This document shows positions 51,301-55,152 of a stretch of DNA of 64,000 nt, in pieces. A program made the translations under genes and the position numbers. Source of the stretch: Zerene cesonia (lineage: Eukaryota > Arthropoda > Insecta > Lepidoptera > Pieridae). The stretch spans positions 558,001-622,000 of the forward strand of contig NC_052110.1 of assembly GCF_012273895.1 (NCBI RefSeq), written 5' to 3'. Below the pieces are notes generated by a model. The model ran no database searches and had not been told where the DNA came from. It saw only the letters and a program-made list of their open reading frames with translations. Within the stretch, counting starts at the first letter, position 1, and each line of letters starts with the position of its first letter.

Positions 51301-52275
51301 AATATGTGGGTCAGTTGGTATTTGGTTATGGTTAAATACTGTTTATTCACAAACTCTGTAACATGTCATAAATATATTTTCTTATTGGATATGCTCTGGC
51401 TATTCCTAGCTATTCCTCAAGTATATCCTTAAGTTAAAGTTAGTTGATATAAGTATTTATCACATTTAATATTATAAATGTGAAAGTTTGTTTAGATGTG
51501 TGGCCGTCAATCACGCTGAAACTACTGAACGGATTTTGATAAAATTTGTATACAGACAGAGTATGAGCGGACTAGGAATAAAACAGGAATCTTGGTATCC
51601 GGGCAGAGCCGGGACGAGCGTCTAGTGCAAAATAATAGTAATAAATAATGTAGCAATTCTTCTGCGATATCCGCAAGCCTGTCAAGCTTAATCTCTCTCC
51701 GCATTTCAGTCTTCCATCTTATCGTACTATTGAAGTGATGGACTGATGAAACAGGAAGTGCCCTTGTAGTATTTAAGTCTACTTATGCACGACCTGCGCA
51801 ATTTGCTTATATCCATCGACTCCCGTATCTATGTATGTTTGTTATTCTTTCACGCGAGAACATGTCGACGAATTTGTATGTAATTTATTACAGAGATAGA
51901 TAATAGTCCTGTTTAGTACAGAGTCTATTTTTGGCCGGGTACAACGCGAGTAAATCCGTGGGATCCATATATTGGACTATAATATAACATCATCGCTATT
52001 GGAGCAGAGTTATTGTTCAAACATTCACATCGAGAACAGGTGAAGTTGCATGGATCAACTAGCCCTAAACTATAAAGTACACATAGGTAGTTTTAAAATA
52101 TCCACTAAAATACTTACAACTATTTAATATGCGCTGTCAAGTGTGTATAAAACGCTTCAAATATAGTACTTACAGCCTTAGAATATCCACTACCAGCGCT
52201 GCCATCGCTGGAATTACTCAGCCGCCGCTCAGTGGACGCTGGCGGCGACCACGTGCTCCCACTGTCTGACGGCAT
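220..52275 (-). CDS. smash: smallish-like LMO7/LIMCH1-family junction scaffold, multi-exon, 3' end outside window
   Basis: The coding sequence joins 52275-52174, 26408-26208, 22491-22352, 7555-7423, 7269-5404, 4307-4002, 3689-3360, 3009-2854, 1303-849 and 343-220. I see a GT donor and AG acceptor at every junction and an open frame throughout, about 1271 residues. Residues 35-192 contain a block (NPLQFVRVG, EDWQSNLDNWKSSRRKR, TFNEMLEER) that I recognise as the DUF4757-type core of LMO7, LIMCH1 and Drosophila Smallish. Residues 193-814 are a low-complexity acidic region with KERL repeats. Residues 917-1026 hold SARRIKKEIRNKRTSFLGIE. Residues 1079-1115 form a charged coiled coil. Residues 1208-1220 are proline-rich. 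In flies Smallish binds Bazooka/Par-3 and Src42A at adherens junctions and affects cell shape. The expected C-terminal LIM domain is not in this window. Assignment is from family memory, not a search. An exon may be missing in the gap. Confidence 0.8.
849..1303 (-). CDS. smash: smash exon with coiled coil and PxxP motifs
   Basis: 151 codons plus two bases, acceptor aaaaatag and donor ATGAG|gtaatt. It opens with a heptad-like charged helix, EVLRFERELLQLEQEELRRQ followed by KENLLRDQHRIIQKS, which matches the coiled coil I remember preceding the LIM domain in this family. Further on are KPPPPLLEKP and RPAQPVLPPKPK, good SH3-ligand candidates. A Src-family partner (Src42A) is known for fly Smallish, so a Src SH3 contact here is a reasonable inference. 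Confidence 0.88.
1304..2853. other. smash intron, no gene seen
   Basis: AT-rich; apart from the ACGTCACATGTC direct repeat I see nothing supportable. Confidence 0.7.
2153..2241 (+). repeat. direct repeat ACGTCACATGTC
   Basis: ACGTCACATGTC is found at 2153-2164 and 2230-2241, bracketing a GGGGGACGAAGAGGGAGG block, in a smash intron. Possibly part of an old MITE. Confidence 0.4.
2854..3009 (-). CDS. smash: smash short exon
   Basis: 52 codons, phase 0 on both sides, acceptor attttcag and donor CAACAG|gtaagc. It encodes PYIQITVTSDEEE, a polar linker, and a C-terminal LDKKLQQQQ that begins the coiled coil continued in the next exon. The polyglutamine-like end at the donor could vary in length. 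Confidence 0.85.
3360..3689 (-). CDS. smash: smash exon with conserved SARRIKKEIRNKRTSFLGIE block
   Basis: 110 codons, phase 0 on both sides, acceptor tttccag and donor GAG|gtgagt. It begins GNFKHTNSARRIKKEIRNKR, then TSFLGIEGQDDSYLDVDL, a helix (ITSFLQEETKIEKLLYKK) and RDSRDSGVDIDRGPS. The basic block followed by FLGIEG reads like a conserved scaffold motif. Its function is not known to me. Confidence 0.88.
4002..4307 (-). CDS. smash: smash exon with acidic segment and proline run
   Basis: 102 codons, phase 0 on both sides, acceptor cttcag and donor AAT|gtaagt. It starts VIDALELAFKELDSEE, includes SVTPLYENIDIFGQ, and ends EPPKEKPPPPPAEDNPEDELLGN. The proline run is a plausible SH3 or EVH1 ligand, an inference from composition only. 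Confidence 0.87.
4308..5247. other. smash intron remainder, no gene seen
   Basis: AT-rich, short chance frames only. Confidence 0.65.
5248..5403 (-). CDS. smash: possible alternative C-terminus by read-through of the large-exon donor
   Basis: If the donor at 5403 is not used, translation continues for 51 codons (starting VSTSQDYNPFWQKR, containing KRCIEPNRRK, ending NSSNGIN) to a TAA at 5250-5248. This would yield a shorter protein without the downstream SARRIKKE, coiled-coil and LIM parts. The open stretch is longer than expected by chance in AT-rich intron. I see no AATAAA close downstream, so the terminal-exon idea is only suggestive. Confidence 0.3.
   Translation of the reverse strand, partial: VSTSQDYNPFWQKRTKRCIEPNRRKTILLINNKITSVKPSQVTNNSSNGIN
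5404..7269 (-). CDS. smash: smash large central exon, disordered, with KERL repeats
   Basis: A single 622-codon exon, phase 0 at both ends, acceptor gttttcag before SDGMDLDKN and donor GACGCG|gtaagt after NAASDDA. Near its N-terminal half four copies of a K(S/P)(I/L)KERL(S/Y)(C/S)L motif recur every 30-33 residues (6472-6798), with looser relatives at about 6950-6972 and 6340-6365. The remainder is rich in Ser, Asn, Asp and Glu with no recognisable fold. Because the exon length is a multiple of three and both introns are phase 0, skipping it would keep the frame. The frame also stays open 51 codons past the donor, so intron retention would give a truncated protein. Confidence 0.88.
6472..6798 (-). 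repeat. in-frame KERL peptide repeats within smash
   Basis: Four KERL motifs start at 30-33 residue spacing: KSIKERLYSLEK, KPLKERLSCLEK, KSLKERLSSLKS and MSLKERLSCLDA. Each is an amphipathic helix seed separated by an acidic or basic linker. IEEKLSSF about 60 residues earlier and LKTNLSGLE after the block look like decayed copies. Confidence 0.75.
7423..7555 (-). CDS. smash: smash exon, end of conserved core and Ser/acidic linker
   Basis: One base completing Arg plus 44 codons, AGRRRRNPLALYTEDDAHDL, then SDLGIGTSSTKSSLSEDCDTHSLA. The acceptor is tttgttctag and the donor GCT|gtaagt. The RRRR run followed by an acidic DDAHDLSDLG segment closes the family core region. Confidence 0.85.
7805..7851. 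repeat. 18-bp perfect hairpin, 11-nt loop
   Basis: Arms TGAATACAAATAACCGAA (7805-7822) and its complement (7834-7851), loop AGTCTCCTACG, 250 bp into the intron after the exon at 7555 in genomic order. Confidence 0.9.
9430..9550 (-). mobile_element. possible tRNA-like SINE fragment
   Basis: A perfect box B, CAAGGTTCGATTCCTG, lies on the minus strand in a GC-rich patch; box A is unclear. It abuts the Helitron at 9644. Confidence 0.35.
9644..9846 (+). mobile_element. Lep1-type non-autonomous Helitron, family A
   Basis: Begins TCCTACTAATATTATAAA, has an internal TGTTGCTCTTTCACGCAAAA block, and ends with the hairpin CGCGGgtgaaaCCGCG close to the 3' end. The end here is GGTAGT instead of GCTAGT. 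No coding capacity. Confidence 0.75.
10963..11070 (-). repeat. dispersed repeat fragment shared with 19414-19490
   Basis: CTATCAAACACAAAAATAAT then CACGT occurs in both places, preceded by a diverged GAGAC(G/C)AAAT block. The CACGTCGGTTGAAA edge resembles the CAACCGACTTCA family end. Confidence 0.45.
11593..11762 (-). mobile_element. dispersed repeat, CCCGGCAAACGCTGTTCT family
   Basis: GTAGCTGACCCGGCAAACGC, CATTTAGGGGTATGAAAAAT and GTCCAGCCGTTGGAGGAG. The same blocks occur at 42009-42188. Confidence 0.6.
13492..13692 (+). mobile_element. Lep1-type Helitron, family A, full length
   Basis: Same ends and internal blocks as the copy at 9644, with the intact 3' hairpin and GCTAGT terminus. Confidence 0.8.
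14395..15080. repeat. tandem array of about four diverged 190-bp units with TGACGTCA palindromes
   Basis: TGACGTCA occurs at 14403, 14593 and 14787 (spacings 190 and 194), each followed by A/CAGAAG and a GC-rich GGCGGG-like block. A degraded fourth copy (TTTCGTCA then TAGAAATTGCGG) sits at 14981, again 194 bp on. Other shared blocks are GATTCCTG/AGTAACCTAGTACAT about 90-100 bp into a unit. TGACGTCA is the CREB/ATF half-site pair. Confidence 0.65.
14760..14779 (+). repeat. (GGGAT)n short tandem repeat
   Basis: GATGGGATGGGATGGGATG inside the TGACGTCA array, immediately before its third palindrome. Confidence 0.8.
15590..15735 (-). mobile_element. Helitron-like repeat, family E, reverse
   Basis: TTCGCCCGAGCTTCGCTCG, GGTACATGTATAGCCAATGT and GATCGGCCCAGTGGTC match the reversed family. 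The 5' part is lost. Confidence 0.5.
17508..17632 (+). repeat. dispersed repeat with GGGCGGTGGTGATGGCTTAC
   Basis: ATCATGGGCGGTGGTGATGG then CTTACCATCAGACGAACC is a common lepidopteran repeat block. Related copies lie at 45105-45180 (+) and 19832-19912 (-). Confidence 0.5.
17853..17960 (-). mobile_element. Helitron-like 3' fragment, reverse
   Basis: ACTAGCAACTTGCCCGACTT then TGTCCGGG is a reversed 3' end of this class. The rest is degraded. Confidence 0.4.
19832..19912 (-). repeat. dispersed repeat with GGGCGGTGGTAG, reverse
   Basis: CGCCTGATGGTAGGCGCTAC then CACCGCCCATGAAC is the reversed form of the block at 17508, next to a T-rich tract. Confidence 0.5.
21520..21577 (+). promoter_or_regulatory. 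Inr + DPE core promoter with NRF-1/Ewg-like site, antisense to smash
   Basis: On the plus strand TCATTC (21542-21547) fits TCAKTY with +1 at 21544, and GGACGT starts at 21571, exactly +28. A GCGCATGCGC palindrome (21521-21530) just upstream is the core of the NRF-1/Ewg site. It sits in a GC-rich island inside an AT-rich smash intron. No coding exon is seen downstream, so a non-coding antisense transcript or nested gene is inferred. Confidence 0.55.
22352..22491 (-). CDS. smash: smash exon encoding the second part of the conserved core
   Basis: 46 codons plus two bases, with acceptor ccccag and donor AAAG|gtagga. It encodes NLDNWKSSRRKRVEHIIERC, then VEVKRLGDETNQPRGKSK and TFNEMLEER. The split Arg codon is completed by the exon at 7555. 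The pattern WKxxRRKRxEHIIxR and FxEMLEER is the most diagnostic part of the family core in my memory. The only other non-zero-phase intron in the gene lies near its 3' end. Confidence 0.88.
22597..22753 (+). mobile_element. Lep1-type Helitron, family A, 3' truncated
   Basis: The 5' end and middle match the family, but the sequence leaves it after TATTCCTA, so the hairpin and CTAGT are missing. It lies about 105 bp upstream (transcript sense) of the smash exon at 22491. Confidence 0.7.
23045..23084. repeat. 40-nt interrupted hairpin
   Basis: AGCAAAAAC pairs with GTTTTTGCT and GAGCC with GGCTC, separated by a small asymmetric internal loop. Confidence 0.6.
23223..23345 (+). mobile_element. Helitron-like repeat, family B, 3' truncated
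   Basis: TACTAATATTATAAACGCGA start, then TGTTGTTCTTTCACGCGAAA and GTATGAAATTTGGTACAGAG. The 3' hairpin is absent. Confidence 0.6.
24045..24235 (+). mobile_element. RTE-like LINE 3' end
   Basis: GTGAAGGATAACATCGTGAG then GAAACCGGCATG, AACCCGCACTTGGCTAACGT, CAGCAGTGGGAACATATATA and GGCTGATGATGATGAT is the 3' tail I recognise from lepidopteran RTE-type LINEs, including the ATG microsatellite end. No reverse-transcriptase sequence is present. Confidence 0.6.
24888..25087 (+). mobile_element. Lep1-type Helitron, family A
   Basis: Full-length copy with both ends, the CGCGGgtgaaaCCGCG hairpin and an AGCTAGT terminus. It carries small internal changes. Confidence 0.78.
26208..26408 (-). CDS. smash: smash exon encoding the first part of the conserved core
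   Basis: The exon has 67 codons in phase 0 on both sides, with acceptor ttttccag and donor TCG|gtatgt. It starts TSDSADFLATRP, includes NPLQFVRVGPADLG and a basic/acidic helix (KAREQLRRAELAKR), and ends RQEDWQS, which runs directly into NLDNWKS of the next exon. This is the stretch that identifies the LMO7/LIMCH1/Smallish family. It is GC-rich compared with its flanks. Confidence 0.85.
27239..27390 (-). mobile_element. Helitron-like repeat, family E, reverse
   Basis: CGGTCCGCTCCGGCTTCGCC to TTTATAATGTTAGTATAG on the plus strand is the reversed family consensus. Confidence 0.6.
27797..27979 (+). promoter_or_regulatory. candidate promoter and non-coding first exon
   Basis: GGCGCGTGCGCA (27797-27808) is an NRF-1/Ewg-type site in a locally GC-richer patch. 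About 170 bp downstream is an ideal donor AAGACAG|gtaagtatt (exon end 27977). No Inr/DPE pair fits cleanly, so the start is undefined. Confidence 0.3.
30935..31086 (+). mobile_element. Helitron-like repeat, family E
   Basis: CTATACTAATATTATCAAGT start, AATCTCAGGAACTACTGGTA middle, ACGAAGCCGGGACGGACCGC then TAGT. Confidence 0.6.
31874..31909. repeat. 36-bp perfect palindrome without a spacer
   Basis: AAGTATCATAAAGTATTA followed directly by its reverse complement, flanked by T tracts on both sides. Confidence 0.9.
32376..32640 (+). repeat. dispersed repeat, CAACCGACTTCA family
   Basis: Contains CAACCGACTTCATAAAAGGA, GGGTGAACCGATTGTAATGA and TCTAGTTCTCACAATTTGAG. Related pieces are at 44026-44165 and, reversed, near 53215-53282. 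Confidence 0.5.
33078..33382. mobile_element. pair of Helitron-like fragments with outward 3' ends
   Basis: The left end is ACTAGCTTCCGCCCTCGG (reverse 3' end), the right end is GCGAAGCCGTGGGCTGAAAG followed by CTAGT (forward 3' end). The centre is degraded. Confidence 0.45.
34475..34622 (-). mobile_element. Helitron-like repeat, family E, reverse, next to the gap
   Basis: ACTAATACGTCCGCCCCGG, then GTTTCGCCCATGG, GAAATCGGTCCAGCTGATAG and AACTCTTTAAATATTAATA. It ends about 70 bp before the Ns. Confidence 0.55.
34664..34692 (+). repeat. inverted repeat, left arm at the gap edge
   Basis: The last 29 bases before the Ns (ending GAGATGAAGAAGCT) are the exact reverse complement of 36133-36161. 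A looser match (TATTATGTGT) continues outward on both sides. Confidence 0.8.
34693..35692. other. assembly gap of exactly 1000 Ns
   Basis: All bases are N. The round length suggests a placeholder, so the true distance across it is unknown. At least part of a coding exon is missing here. Confidence 0.95.
35693..35844 (-). CDS. Ser/acidic coding segment truncated by the assembly gap; candidate alternative first or internal smash exon
   Basis: From an ATG at 35844 the minus strand is open for 50 codons up to the Ns. It begins MLSQEEAQKNTL, contains SRVSCGSSSSSSEDEESDSS and ends in SPT at the gap. An in-frame TAG lies just upstream, so it is either a first coding exon or follows a weak TAG acceptor immediately before TTAGGGACAAAT. 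It sits between smash exons that both meet in phase 0 and has the same disordered, Ser/acidic style, so I infer it belongs to smash as an alternative start or extra exon. The 3' boundary is lost in the gap. It could instead be a separate gene. Confidence 0.5.
35985..36065. promoter_or_regulatory. CpG-rich patch with AAGATGGCGGC, candidate alternative promoter
   Basis: The patch holds AAGATGGCGGCGCG (36008-36021), a YY1/Pho-like motif often found near start sites, and other CpGs in otherwise AT-rich DNA. It lies about 150 bp upstream (minus direction) of the ATG at 35844 and may start that isoform. No Inr/DPE pair was found. Confidence 0.3.
36133..36161 (-). repeat. inverted repeat, right arm
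   Basis: Starts AGCTTCTTCATCTC and is the exact reverse complement of 34664-34692. The pair encloses the gap and the Ser/acidic exon, like terminal inverted repeats or a mis-joined inverted contig end. Confidence 0.8.
36783..36885 (-). mobile_element. RTE-like LINE 3' fragment, reverse
   Basis: CCACTGCTGGGACACAGGCC, CACGCTGGCCAAGTGCGAG match the same tail in reverse. Confidence 0.55.
37299..37530 (-). mobile_element. Helitron-like repeat, reverse
   Basis: ACTAGCTTTTCGCCCGCGGC start, CCAAGTTTCATCTAAATCGG middle, TACTATATTAGTGGGGAT end. Confidence 0.6.
38041..38096 (+). repeat. (GAAA)n then (CA)n simple repeats
   Basis: AAGAAAGAAAGAAAGAAA at 38048-38065 and a CA run at about 38082-38096. Confidence 0.8.
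38265..38321 (+). mobile_element. Helitron-like repeat, family B, 3' end only
   Basis: TCACGCGAGCGACGCCGCGGG followed by CCTAGT is the family 3' end; the 5' part is missing. Confidence 0.5.
40156..40358 (-). mobile_element. Lep1-type Helitron, family A, reverse orientation
   Basis: Starts ACTAGCTG and ends ATAATATTAGTAGGA on the plus strand. The 3' hairpin is degraded (TTTCGCCCGC). Confidence 0.75.
41014..41156 (+). mobile_element. Helitron-like repeat, family B
   Basis: Starts TCCTGCTAATATAATAAACG and ends GCGATGGACGCCGCGGG, then ACTAGT, with a degraded middle. Confidence 0.6.
42009..42188 (-). mobile_element. dispersed repeat, CCCGGCAAACGCTGTTCT family
   Basis: ACTAGCTGCACCCGGCAAAC to TTTTATATATTAGATG. 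It opens with ACTAG like reversed Helitrons, but the hairpin is unclear. Confidence 0.6.
43754..44020 (-). mobile_element. Lep1-type Helitron, family A, interrupted by a nested copy
   Basis: Reverse copy from ACTAGCTGCGCC to TAGTAGGAGTAGGA, split at 43935/43997 by a 61-bp insertion. Removing the insertion restores the usual family sequence across the junction (a T follows A at the split). Confidence 0.75.
43936..43996 (+). mobile_element. 61-bp internally deleted mini-Helitron nested in another Helitron
   Basis: Begins TCCTACTCCTACTAAT, jumps after AAATGCG to ACTTACGCGGGTGAAACCGC, and ends GGGGCGCAAGTAG. It lies between A and T, the Helitron target rule. Confidence 0.7.
44026..44165 (+). repeat. 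dispersed repeat, CAACCGACTTCA family
   Basis: AACCGACTTAAAAAAGGGCA, GGGTGAACCGATTTTGAT and AGTCTAGTTCTGACGATTTG match the copy at 32376. It abuts the nested Helitron. Confidence 0.5.
45105..45185 (+). repeat. dispersed repeat with GGGCGGTGGTGAT
   Basis: ATTCATGGGCGGTGGTGATC then CCTTACCATAAGAAGAAT; same family as 17508. Confidence 0.5.
45372..45512 (-). mobile_element. Helitron-like repeat, family E, reverse
   Basis: AGTTCGCCCAGGCTTCGCC, GAAATTGCAGCTTCCTAATG and a CTATAATAT-rich end. Confidence 0.5.
45893..46057 (-). mobile_element. tRNA-derived SINE
   Basis: On the minus strand TGGCTCAGTGGTGAAGACC (box A) and GGAGTTCGAGACCAGGCC (box B-like) are followed by a GC-richer tail (GCGCATGTGGATAACATC). 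It is a different SINE family from the pair near 59 kb. Confidence 0.6.
46524..46546 (+). repeat. (ATAG)n microsatellite
   Basis: About five and a half AGAT units. Confidence 0.85.
47195..47277 (+). mobile_element. Helitron-like 3' fragment
   Basis: GAAATTTGGTACAAATATAG, then the GCGGacgaaGCCGC hairpin and TCTAGT. Confidence 0.5.
47856..47880. repeat. 12-bp palindrome with single central base
   Basis: ATATTGGATGTA, G, TACATCCAATAT. Confidence 0.85.
49231..49411 (+). mobile_element. Helitron-like repeat, family B, with expanded (ATGG)n
   Basis: The TAACGCGAAAGTTTGTAAGT start runs into a GGAT microsatellite (49251-49281), then the family middle and CGCGAGTGATGCCGCC. The CTAGT end has changed to CAGCTGG. 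Confidence 0.6.
50803..50967 (+). mobile_element. Helitron-like repeat, family E
   Basis: CTATGCTAATATTACAAAGC start, TTAGGAACTATTGGTCCGAT middle, ACGAAGCCGGGGCGGACCGC end, with GGTT in place of TAGT. Confidence 0.6.
51469..51626 (+). mobile_element. Helitron-like repeat, family D
   Basis: AATATTATAAATGTGAAAGT start, CAATCACGCTGAAACTACTG middle, GGGCAGAGCCGGGACGAGCG then TCTAGT end. Confidence 0.6.
51831..51964 (+). mobile_element. Helitron-like repeat, family B fragment
   Basis: TATGTTTGTTATTCTTTCACGCG, AGAGATAGATAATAG and ACGCGAGTAAATCCGTGG match the family. Both termini are lost. Confidence 0.5.
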
Positions 52276-52334
52276 CGCACTACACCACACTACACTTCAC
52301 TACACACACGTCCTGTGTCCATTGTATGGATTAA
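52174..52334 (-). CDS. smash: smash first coding exon with 5' UTR
   Basis: The coding part is 52275-52174, 34 codons starting MPSDSGSTW and ending SGYSKA, with donor CT|gtaagt and phase 0 at its end. The ATG has a G at -3. A likely acceptor (TTTGTTTCAG) puts the 5' edge of the exon at 52334, so 59 nt of 5' UTR would be spliced from an upstream non-coding exon. The peptide is Ser/Pro-rich and disordered. That it belongs to the same gene as the exon at 26408 is inferred from strand, matching phase and composition. No transcript evidence is available here. Confidence 0.68.
52290..52322 (-). other. short upstream ORF in the smash 5' UTR
   Basis: An ATG at 52322 opens ten codons ending in TAG at 52290, 14 nt before the main start codon. 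It lies inside the predicted 5' UTR of the first coding exon. Such uORFs often lower translation of the main frame; whether this one does is unknown. Confidence 0.4.
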
Positions 52335-52443
52335 CTGAAACAAAATGTTTGCCGGTCAGTTATGTGCAATTTAACTGTAGAACAATTTTATGGTAATATA
52401 GAAATTATTATTGTGCATTGTATTGTTAGTTTAACAACTAATC

Positions 52444-52627
52444 ACACTAATATTATAAATGTGAAAGTTTGTTTGTTTGTCTGTCAATCACGCTGAAACT
52501 ACACTGATCGGATATTGATAAAATTTGGTATGCATGCAGACTATGAGCTGACTTGGGTGATAGGATAGCTTCCTTGGAACAAAACAATAATATTGATATC
52601 CGGGCGGAGCCGGGATAAGCGTCTAGT
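52444..52627 (+). mobile_element. Helitron-like repeat, family D, about 110 bp upstream of the first coding exon
   Basis: Same blocks as 51469 (CACGCTGAAACTAC, GCGGAGCCGGGATAAGCG, TCTAGT). Its position just 5' of the smash start exon puts it in the first intron. Confidence 0.65.
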
Positions 52628-53763
52628 AGTATTTCACATATAATTCATTTGGATTAATTATTTGTAATAAACCGTATGCAGCTTAGTTGATGCGTGATCA
52701 GTATTTTTTGATATAATTTTGAAGAGTCCTTATTTATTATAAATTTAGATATATATCAAATACTTTAGCGGTTTAATGTGTGTTAGAATTTTCATCTGAA
52801 TCAATTAAGCTGTTTCAGATGTTTAGAGAATTAATCATTTTCTACTTCAATGTATTTCGATAAGTGTCCAAAAAGACATAATGCAGTAGGTAGATAATAG
52901 AAAAGTTTTAAGACTATGTTACTGAATAAATCAATCTACTACTTTAATCCGAAATTACCTGAATAACAAAATTAAACGCACAAGTAAATTAAACATTAAA
53001 AAATGACCTTGGAGTATATTTAAACTGAGATACCAATAATACGCAGCCAAAACAATTTCAAATCAGTTTAAATATAAAACCTATAAACAATAATAAAAAC
53101 ACTTGATTAATTTAACAAAACATGTAAAGCTTCTTCAAACTGTTAGATCTAGACCGATTTCAAAGGGAACTAAATGGCAGGCACCAATTGTCATGTATAA
53201 AAGATCCAGTAAAATCGTAAATACAGAAAAAAAGCGTCGAATTGATAACTCGTTCTTTTTGAAGTCGGTTGAAAAATAACACGCGATGATGATAAATTAC
53301 TGTCGGATACAGAAGTTATGCATATCACTGTTAGTTTCAATAGATAGATCTATCACTTCTCGATCGATTGCACGAAAAGATAAACATGATGTACTGAGAT
53401 ACGTGACGTCAATGTTTTGCTAAATTATCAACCTCTATTTATGTACTAAAATAACACTGGGAATAGTCTAAAATGAATCGCCATTAAAACGTATTGGTTT
53501 GTCGTTTACTACGTAACGGAGTATACTAAATACGTGACTTTGACTTTAACCTATGCAAACGATGCCGCAGGTAAAAGGTAGTTTCCTGTTATTAAAACAA
53601 TGGCATCATTTGGCTGTTTCATCTGATCTCATACCTGTTGCCATAACGAGAGCACAATTAGCAAAGTAATAAAGAAACTGCTAAATATTAGCAAGCATTT
53701 TTAACTAATGTACCTTAAATATAGTTAGGTATAGTATGATTACGTACATTTATAACCCGTTAA

Positions 53764-53987
53764 TCCTACTAATATTATAAATGCGAAAGTTTGTGAGGAT
53801 GTGCGTGTGTTTGTTGCTCTTTCACGCAAAAACTACTGAAGCGATTGCAATGAAATTTTGTACGTAGACAGCTGGACAACTGGAATAACATATAGGCTTT
53901 ATACATATAACATATAACATAACTTTTTATCCCGATTTTCCTACGGGATACGGACTGACGCGGGTGAAACCGCGGGGCGCAGCTAGT
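53764..53987 (+). mobile_element. Lep1-type Helitron, family A, with internal duplication
   Basis: Complete ends with the CGCGG/CCGCG hairpin and AGCTAGT. Near 53900-53922 it has about 20 extra bases made of repeated ACATATA units. Confidence 0.75.
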
Positions 53988-54026
53988 ACAGAATTGATTT
54001 TGAATCACAATTCAAACAAAGTAAAC

Positions 54027-54061
54027 TTAAAATAGCATTACAATTCGTAATGCTATTTTAA
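54027..54061. repeat. 15-bp perfect hairpin, 5-nt loop
   Basis: Arms TTAAAATAGCATTAC and complement, loop AATTC, just after a Helitron. Confidence 0.88.
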
Positions 54062-54101
54062 ATGAAGCAGGTGTAGGTACGTCAGGTAAAAAACATTTTA
54101 G

Positions 54102-54328
54102 TACTACTAAAAGATATTATAAATGCGAAAGTAACTCTGTCTGTTTGTTTGTCTCTTCTTCGTGATTAAACTAATGAACCAATTTGGATGAAATTTGGTA
54201 CAGATATAGTTTGAGACCCAAGGGATAGTTTTCTTTCCAGATTTCCGACAGTATCAGGGTCTCTAAGGATGCCCTGAGAATAATCTTTTCTTTTACTACA
54301 GGGGCAAAGCCATGGGCGGAAATCTAGT
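54102..54328 (+). mobile_element. Helitron-like repeat, family C
   Basis: AGATATTATAAATGCGAAAGT start, TTGGATGAAATTTGGTACAG middle, GGGGCAAAGCCATGGGCGG then TCTAGT end. Related to 63693-63882. Confidence 0.6.
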
Positions 54329-55036
54329 AAGATGAATAAATTACAATTATGTAGCCGCTCCGAAAGTGTTTTTTTTTACCAACAATAAAATAAAGATCAA
54401 AATCGCGCCATATTAGCAAACATCAAGAAGATTAGTATATTTTTATGGACATGTCAAAATCCCCATTTAACCATAACTTTGGGTAACCTTCCCAAGAATT
54501 CAGCTAAATTAAACGAAGTTATTTACCTACTTTCATTATACATTGACGCAGAATAATGAGGTAATATTCTCCGTAAGTAGTAATTAAGCAAAACTTCCTA
54601 TTGTTCACTGAAATTACTTTTTACACAACGACTTACACAATTTTCGCATATATAATACCTATAAATATTTCATAATCGAATCTGTACATTTGATTTGTAT
54701 ATACATACTACCAATTTAACACATTTTTTTTGAAGTACCATCTGATATTCCGTATAAAAATGTGAAAAATCAAATACTCAATATTACACTGTAATAAAAG
54801 GCCATAAAATAGCACAAAACAATAGATTCTTCGAGATCACAACTTCACAACTCTTTATCTGATAACAAAAACACTTCAAAAGCCGTACGTCATCGACGTT
54901 GGAATTGCAACACGAATTTCTCATTAACGACGGAATACAACAAACAATACGAATGCTAATTACCAGAATTTCACAGTTCAACAACGCTATAGGGATTGCT
55001 AAACGCCGAATATCATCAAATAATCGCGCTAGCTTA

Positions 55037-55072
55037 CACGTCCGTCTCGCGCGGCAGTCTGATCTTAACTGA
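55037..55072 (-). promoter_or_regulatory. Inr + DPE core promoter, probable smash promoter
   Basis: On the minus strand TCAGTT (55072-55067) fits the insect initiator TCAKTY with +1 at 55070. GGACGTG begins at 55043, exactly +28, and matches the DPE consensus RGWCGTG. The +18 to +29 stretch fits the MTE consensus at 9 of 12 positions. A donor (CGT|gtaagc) follows at +34, so a short non-coding first exon 55070-55038 could splice to the acceptor at 52334. It reads toward the first coding exon 2.8 kb away. Confidence 0.65.
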
Positions 55073-55120
55073 CGAGACGCGGGAAAAATACGTAATCGTC
55101 ATAACATTTAGTTCTCGACT

Positions 55121-55152
55121 CGATACGATTTTATCGATATCGCTTATCGATA
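55121..55152. promoter_or_regulatory. DRE/BEAF-type TATCGATA pair upstream of the 55070 start
   Basis: Two palindromic TATCGATA sites (55132-55139 and 55145-55152), plus a CGATA at 55121-55125, lie at about -50 to -82 from the predicted start. TATCGATA is the DREF site of fly housekeeping promoters, and clustered CGATA is bound by BEAF-32. Confidence 0.55.

Larger units (their letters stand above)
26409..52173. other. largest smash intron, contains the gap
   Basis: Apart from the Ser/acidic segment at 35693-35844 no coding exon is recognised. Many Helitron, LINE and SINE relics are listed separately. 28.43-28.70 kb and 42.96-43.06 kb are locally GC-richer and might be regulatory, which I cannot support further. 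Confidence 0.6.
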
